Source: Planctomycetota bacterium
Lineage (GTDB): Bacteria > Planctomycetota > JACOTG01
DNA length: 36,203 nucleotides
Assembly (NCBI GenBank): GCA_016178505.1
Contig: JACOTG010000312.1
Coordinates: 1-36,203 of the forward strand
Direction of reading: 5' to 3'
Shown: positions 32,915 through 36,203 of the stretch, piece by piece
Layout of the letters: every line of letters starts with the position of its first letter
Numbering within the stretch: position 1 is the first letter of the stretch
The notes under the pieces: generated by a model
The model's input: only the letters and a program-made list of their open reading frames with translations
What the model was told of the DNA's origin: nothing
Databases searched by the model: none
Translations under genes and position numbers: made by a program

Positions 32915-32957
32915 GCGCGAGCGTCACCGGGAACCCGGTCGACGCTCGCGCTTTTTT
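32915..32957 (+). terminator. Rho-independent terminator
   Basis: GCGCGAGCGTC and GACGCTCGCGC pair over 11 bases around a second internal stem, ACCGGG-AA-CCCGGT, followed by TTTTTT at 32952-32957. It lies 17 bases after the peroxidase stop. This is the clearest terminator in the window and separates the peroxidase from the cytochrome genes. Confidence 0.9.
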
Positions 32958-33237
32958 GGGGCTGCGGCTGGTCCGAAGTGGCGGCCGACGTCGGACGCGG
33001 CGTGACGCGAAGTCGACGTCGGCCGTCACCGTCCGCAAGAGCGACGTGCGTGACGCCGTGCGGCTTGGCCTGGACGCTGTTCCAATGTGAATCGATTTTG
33101 CCGCACAATCGCGCCGCCAACCCGCGAACGTCGCGAGCACTGGCCGCACTGAATCCGGTTCCTCCAGCCATCGCCCGGTGTCACGAAGCCCCCACGCAGG
33201 TTGGGGAACATCCTTAATGAAGCAGTCAACACCCGCG
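32958..33237. other. Intergenic region without recognisable gene
   Basis: Open frames here on the minus strand have no ribosome site, no family resemblance and no consistent codon bias. I see only GC-rich sequence between the terminator and the conserved motif. Confidence 0.5.
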
Positions 33238-33281
33238 TTGACATATTGAATCTTCTCGGCCTACCATGCCGCCAGTAGATC
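33238..33281 (+). promoter_or_regulatory. Conserved two-part motif upstream of cytochrome genes
   Basis: TTGACATATTGAAT, 19 bases, then CGCCAGTAGATC, matching the copy at 28759-28802 with the same 33-base offset between TTGACA and GCCAGTAGATC. Here TACCAT lies 18 bases after TTGACA, so this copy can serve as a sigma-70-type promoter. The following leader is about 370 bases long. Confidence 0.55.
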
Positions 33282-33343
33282 AGTGACGAAAGACAACGGG
33301 AGTCTAAGGGAGGTACTGAAGCCAACCTCGTAGGATTCGGTTC

Positions 33344-33391
33344 AAGGGAGGTACACAGCCCAGCGAGGGGCACGGCTGTGTGAGCCTCCTT
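33344..33391 (+). promoter_or_regulatory. Long stem-loop in the cytochrome leader
   Basis: ACACAGCC (33353-33360) pairs with GGCTGTGT (33374-33381). The outer arms AAGGGAGG (33344-33351) and CCTCCTT (33385-33391) also pair with one bulge. The 5' arm repeats an earlier AAGGGAGGTAC at 33306-33316, so the second arm could pair with either copy. No known riboswitch consensus is recognised. Confidence 0.45.
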
Positions 33392-33637
33392 GATCGTTCG
33401 GAACCGATCCGCGTCGCCGACGAGAGAACTCTGTCGAGGATACTCTAACTCACTCTCGTTGCGCATACGTGGAACCTGTCCAACCTCGTCGAGGCGGACT
33501 CGCGAGATCCTCCTCTACGGGTAGTACGAGCAGCGACTTCGCACACCTCTCCAGAGACACTCTGTAAAAGGGGTTTCCCCAGCGGTGCGTCCTCAGAGTC
33601 GGCGAGGCTCGAACAAACCCGTTAGGAGGATTTTCCA

Positions 33638-35236
33638 ATGACCTCCAGGAACCGTCGTGCCCCTCATCATTCCTTTGACGAATGCTCCGCGACCGTCCTG
33701 CGACCTTCGAAACTGCCCAGGGCGCGCCCGCTCGTCGTCGGCACCGTCTTGCTGCTGGCTGTCGCGTTCGTTTCGAAGGGTCCCGTCCAGGACTCTCACG
33801 CCTCGTCCGACGGGTTCGTGAAGCCCGCGCTGCCGGTGGCGCGCGTCGACCGTCCGACCCCAGCGCCAGCGACGACGGCCACCGGTCCGATCGAACCGGT
33901 TGCAAGCCCCGGCATCATTCGGCTCTCCAGCAACTCTCCCAACGTCGACCCGATGATTGCCGAGAAGGACGCCCCGTTCTATCCGTCCCGCATGGACATC
34001 GACGCGGTTGGCGCCACGCCCAAGAGCTTCCTCAAGTCGGAGGCGTGCAGCGAGTGTCACACCGACATCTACAAACAATGGTCGCACGCGATCATGAGCC
34101 ACTCGTGGAAGGACCCGATCTACAGAGCCGTTCTCAAGAGGGCGAGCGTGGCCACCAACGGTGCCGTGGACAACTTTTGCATCGGCTGCCACACCCCGAT
34201 TGGCCTCACGACTCACACGGCACACGCGGGCGATGACGGGACCACGGCCAATGGCGTCGATTGTGACTCTTGCCACACCGTCAGTCACATCACCGGGCTC
34301 GGAAATGGATCCATCGTATTGGCGCCGATCACGGACCGCCGCGTCCTTCGATTTGGGCCGCGCAACGATGGGTTATCTCCATTTCACGACACGACCTATT
34401 CCGAGTTGCACACGAAGTCGGAGTTCTGCGCGAGCTGCCACAACGTGACGCATCCGTTCAACCGACTCGCCGTCGAGCGAACGTACGACGAATGGCGCGA
34501 CAGCTACTATCACGGCGTGGGCACGAGCTGCCAGGACTGCCACATGGCACCGGCGCCCGGACAATTGCGGGTCGAGGGAAAATCGGCTCCAGACGGCAAA
34601 GTGAGGTCAGGCCTGTACGCCCATACGTTCATCGGAGCGAACGCGACCCTGCACAAGCACTTCGACGAGACGGAGCAAGCCGAGCTGGATACGAGGATGT
34701 TGCAGTCGGCGGCAACCGTTCGATTCCTCGAGGCGCCCGCGACCGCTCGAGCCGGCGAGAGTCTCACGGTCCGAGTCCGGGTCGAGAACGTCGGTGCTGG
34801 GCACAAGCTGCCCACGGGATTCCCGGAGGGCAGAGAGGTCTGGGTTGATTTCAAGGTTCGAGACGGCGACGGCAACGAGGTCTTCCGCCTCGGGGCGATG
34901 AGGGACGGCCGTACCGAAAACGGAACGAAGAGCTTCAAGGCCGTCTTGGGAGACCGGGACGGGAATCCCATAGATCTCAACGTGTGGGAGGCCGATCGGA
35001 TGCTCTCCGATACACGAATCCTGCCGAAGGGGTTTGCTGACGTCGAGTACTCGTTCCCAATCCCCACGGCGAGCAAAGGACCTTTGACGATCACGGCCGA
35101 CCTCAATTACATGTCGTTTCCGCCATACATCCTCGACGAGCTCTTGGGGTCAGGCCAAATGAAGAGCGAACCCACCCTGATGACTTCGGTGGGACAGCAG
35201 ATCGAGCTGGCGGACTCGCGGATGGATGGGCGGTGA
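33638..35236 (+). CDS. Pentahaem c-type cytochrome with C-terminal beta domain
   Basis: The protein of 532 residues is exported by a signal anchor near residues 28-48 (PRARPLVVGTVLLLAVAFV). Five CxxCH haem sites lie at C137, C181, C209, C264 and C298, all in the N-terminal half, in the pattern of cytochrome c554-like multihaem proteins (CSECHTDIYKQWSHAIMSHSW). From about 365 a beta-rich domain follows (VRVRVENVGAGHKLPTGFPE, then EVWVDFKV), often seen in multihaem cytochromes of environmental bacteria. AGGAGG lies eight bases before ATG 33638. Its stop overlaps the ActA-like start as GTGA, so it is coupled to the quinol oxidoreductase and probably exchanges electrons with it. Confidence 0.88.
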   Translation: MTSRNRRAPHHSFDECSATVLRPSKLPRARPLVVGTVLLLAVAFVSKGPVQDSHASSDGFVKPALPVARVDRPTPAPATTATGPIEPVASPGIIRLSSNSPNVDPMIAEKDAPFYPSRMDIDAVGATPKSFLKSEACSECHTDIYKQWSHAIMSHSWKDPIYRAVLKRASVATNGAVDNFCIGCHTPIGLTTHTAHAGDDGTTANGVDCDSCHTVSHITGLGNGSIVLAPITDRRVLRFGPRNDGLSPFHDTTYSELHTKSEFCASCHNVTHPFNRLAVERTYDEWRDSYYHGVGTSCQDCHMAPAPGQLRVEGKSAPDGKVRSGLYAHTFIGANATLHKHFDETEQAELDTRMLQSAATVRFLEAPATARAGESLTVRVRVENVGAGHKLPTGFPEGREVWVDFKVRDGDGNEVFRLGAMRDGRTENGTKSFKAVLGDRDGNPIDLNVWEADRMLSDTRILPKGFADVEYSFPIPTASKGPLTITADLNYMSFPPYILDELLGSGQMKSEPTLMTSVGQQIELADSRMDGR

Positions 35237-35883
35237 CGACCAAGACGATCACCGGCCTCGTCATGATCGGGATGATCTCGGCCACCGTCCTGTATGGTTC
35301 GGCCCGGGACCTCAATCTTCCCGGTGTGAATCGAGGTTACGCGCCGGAGCAACCGATTGCTTTTTCACACCGCCTTCACAGCGGCGACCTCGGGATCTCG
35401 TGTCGATACTGCCACGCAGGCGCGGAGAAGAGCCGAGTTGCTGGTGTGCCGGCGGCCGGCACGTGCATGAAGTGCCACTCGCGCGTCACCTCGGCATTCT
35501 CCGAACGTGAACGCGTCGGGCGGAGTGGGGATTCGACGGATCGGCCCGCGCGAGTGTCCCCGGAGCTGAGCAAGCTCTACGAATCCGTGGGCTTCGACCC
35601 GGCGAAGTTGGAGTACGCGGAAGATCGATCGAAGAAGCCGATCGAGTGGGTGAAGGTGCACCATCTGCCCGACTTCGTGCGTTTCGATCACCGGCCGCAT
35701 GTCCATGCCGGCATCGAATGCCAGAGATGCCATGGTCCGGTCGAATCCATGGAAAGAATCGAACAGTGGAGCGATCTGACCATGGGGTGGTGTGTGAACT
35801 GTCATCGAGGCGTTACCCAGGGGCGCATCGCCGGCATCGAGCAGCGATCGACTTCGACCGACTGCTCGGTATGTCACTATTGA
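35233..35883 (+). CDS. actA: Alternative complex III pentahaem subunit, ActA-like
   Basis: The protein of 216 residues has an N-terminal membrane anchor (TGLVMIGMISATVLYG) and five CxxCH sites at C57, C78, C163, C187 and C211, the number found in ActA of the alternative complex III. PIAFSHRLHSGDLGISCRYCH and KVHHLPDFVRFDHRPHV are typical of this cytochrome c7-like family. The complex oxidises quinol and passes electrons to cytochromes or oxygen reductases. GTG 35233 overlaps the previous stop. A short ORF resembling the start of ActB follows after 30 bases, in the usual gene order. Confidence 0.85.
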   Translation: MTTKTITGLVMIGMISATVLYGSARDLNLPGVNRGYAPEQPIAFSHRLHSGDLGISCRYCHAGAEKSRVAGVPAAGTCMKCHSRVTSAFSERERVGRSGDSTDRPARVSPELSKLYESVGFDPAKLEYAEDRSKKPIEWVKVHHLPDFVRFDHRPHVHAGIECQRCHGPVESMERIEQWSDLTMGWCVNCHRGVTQGRIAGIEQRSTSTDCSVCHY

Positions 35884-35913
35884 AGTCGTCAGCTCGGCAA
35901 GGGGAATGACACC

Positions 35914-36120
35914 GTGAGTGAAGGCGAAAGAGCGCCGAGACGCTACTGGAGATTCATCGAAGAGCGGCAACCGCCGTCGCCATTCGACGCGACTGCATCC
36001 AACGAGTTTTCAGTTCCTGTCGATGGGATGGGACAGCTTCTGGATCAGGCTAAGTTCGCAGATGTCAGTAGCCTCCCCATACTGAGCCAGTCGGAGCCGG
36101 GTCAACGGAGCCAGGCGTAG
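35914..36120 (+). pseudogene. Truncated ActB-like iron-sulfur subunit
   Basis: Only 68 codons are open. The start GERAPRRYWRFIEERQ resembles the beginning of ActB (KYWRSLEE type), the large molybdopterin-like/iron-sulfur subunit of about 1000 residues expected here after actA. Similarity stops near residue 45, and the last residues (SQSEPGQRSQA) are encoded by the 24-bp repeat array. GTG 35914 has AGGGGAA eight bases upstream. The gene looks cut by a repeat insertion or by an assembly join near the window end. Confidence 0.5.
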
Positions 36121-36188
36121 TCGGGTTCGACTGAGCCACCCGGAGTCGGGTTATCAGAGCCACTCGGAGCCGGGTTCTCGGAGCCACC
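36084..36188 (+). repeat. 24-bp tandem repeat array
   Basis: Units start at 36084, 36108, 36133, 36157 and 36181 (partial), of 24, 25, 24 and 24 bases, with consensus GAGCCACTCGGAGCCGGGTT plus four variable bases. The array starts inside the truncated ActB-like ORF. There is no unique spacer pattern, so it is not a CRISPR array. Confidence 0.8.
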
Positions 36189-36203
36189 TTTTCTCCTTCC
36201 CGC

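Noticed and set aside
33026..33466. Minus-strand ORF of 146 codons before the cytochrome operon
   Set aside because: It crosses the conserved motif and the leader stem-loop, has no ribosome site and resembles no family.
36084..36188. CRISPR array
   Set aside because: The 24-bp units are adjacent with only about four variable bases, so there are no spacers, and no cas genes are present.

Overview
The window is about 36 kb of GC-rich bacterial DNA with strongly GC-biased third codon positions. The organism is probably a free-living or sediment Gram-negative bacterium. Long secreted beta-rich proteins, multihaem c-type cytochromes, an alternative-complex-III-type pentahaem subunit and many overlapping gene junctions are all seen. 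A planctomycete, or a relative with a similar gene style (Acidobacteriota, Myxococcota), would fit. This is inference; no rRNA or phylogenetic marker is present. I saw no tRNA, rRNA, CRISPR array or complete transposase gene.

Layout. 1-2590 (+): end of an unknown gene, a small zinc-ribbon protein, a 50-bp tandem repeat, a secreted AbgB-like M20 amidohydrolase, a duplicated 99-bp copy of its 3' end, and a small secreted protein with no normal start codon. 2909-5461 (+): a secreted protein of three nidogen-like repeats. 5469-5520: a REP-like double palindrome between convergent genes. 5537-11337 (-): three tandem paralogous membrane-anchored proteins of about 640 residues. 11438-16464 (-): a tight cluster of a type IIC-like P-type ATPase with a degenerate PTS-EIIA-like N-terminus, a DUF302 protein, an M24 peptidase-fold protein with altered metal ligands, and a cupin. 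16526-17749 (+): a GT4 glycosyltransferase. 17798-19860 (-): pncA-pncB for nicotinamide salvage. 20027-20869 (+): a secreted protein of unknown function. 21019-22747 (+): two small overlapping ORFs leading into a cobalamin-binding-type radical SAM protein. 22868-24361: a truncated HicB-like gene meeting the end of an opposing secreted repeat protein. 24620-28439 (+): a TPR/thioredoxin-fold protein and a large glycosidase-like secreted protein. 29140-32898 (+): a dihaem MauG/CCP-type peroxidase fused to a PKD domain and C-terminal repeats. 33638-36120 (+): a pentahaem cytochrome, an ActA-like pentahaem cytochrome and a truncated ActB-like ORF ending in a 24-bp repeat array.

Functionally the right end is respiratory. 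The two cytochrome regions share a two-part upstream motif with identical spacing, which suggests common control. The pncA-pncB pair forms the Preiss-Handler entry to NAD. The most distinctive features are the three-paralogue membrane protein locus, the EIIA-like/P-type ATPase fusion, and a recurring pattern of short duplications at gene ends: the 5' and 3' ends of the M20 gene, the 5' end of pncB and probably the start of the radical SAM gene. Several of these create chains of overlapping mini-ORFs.
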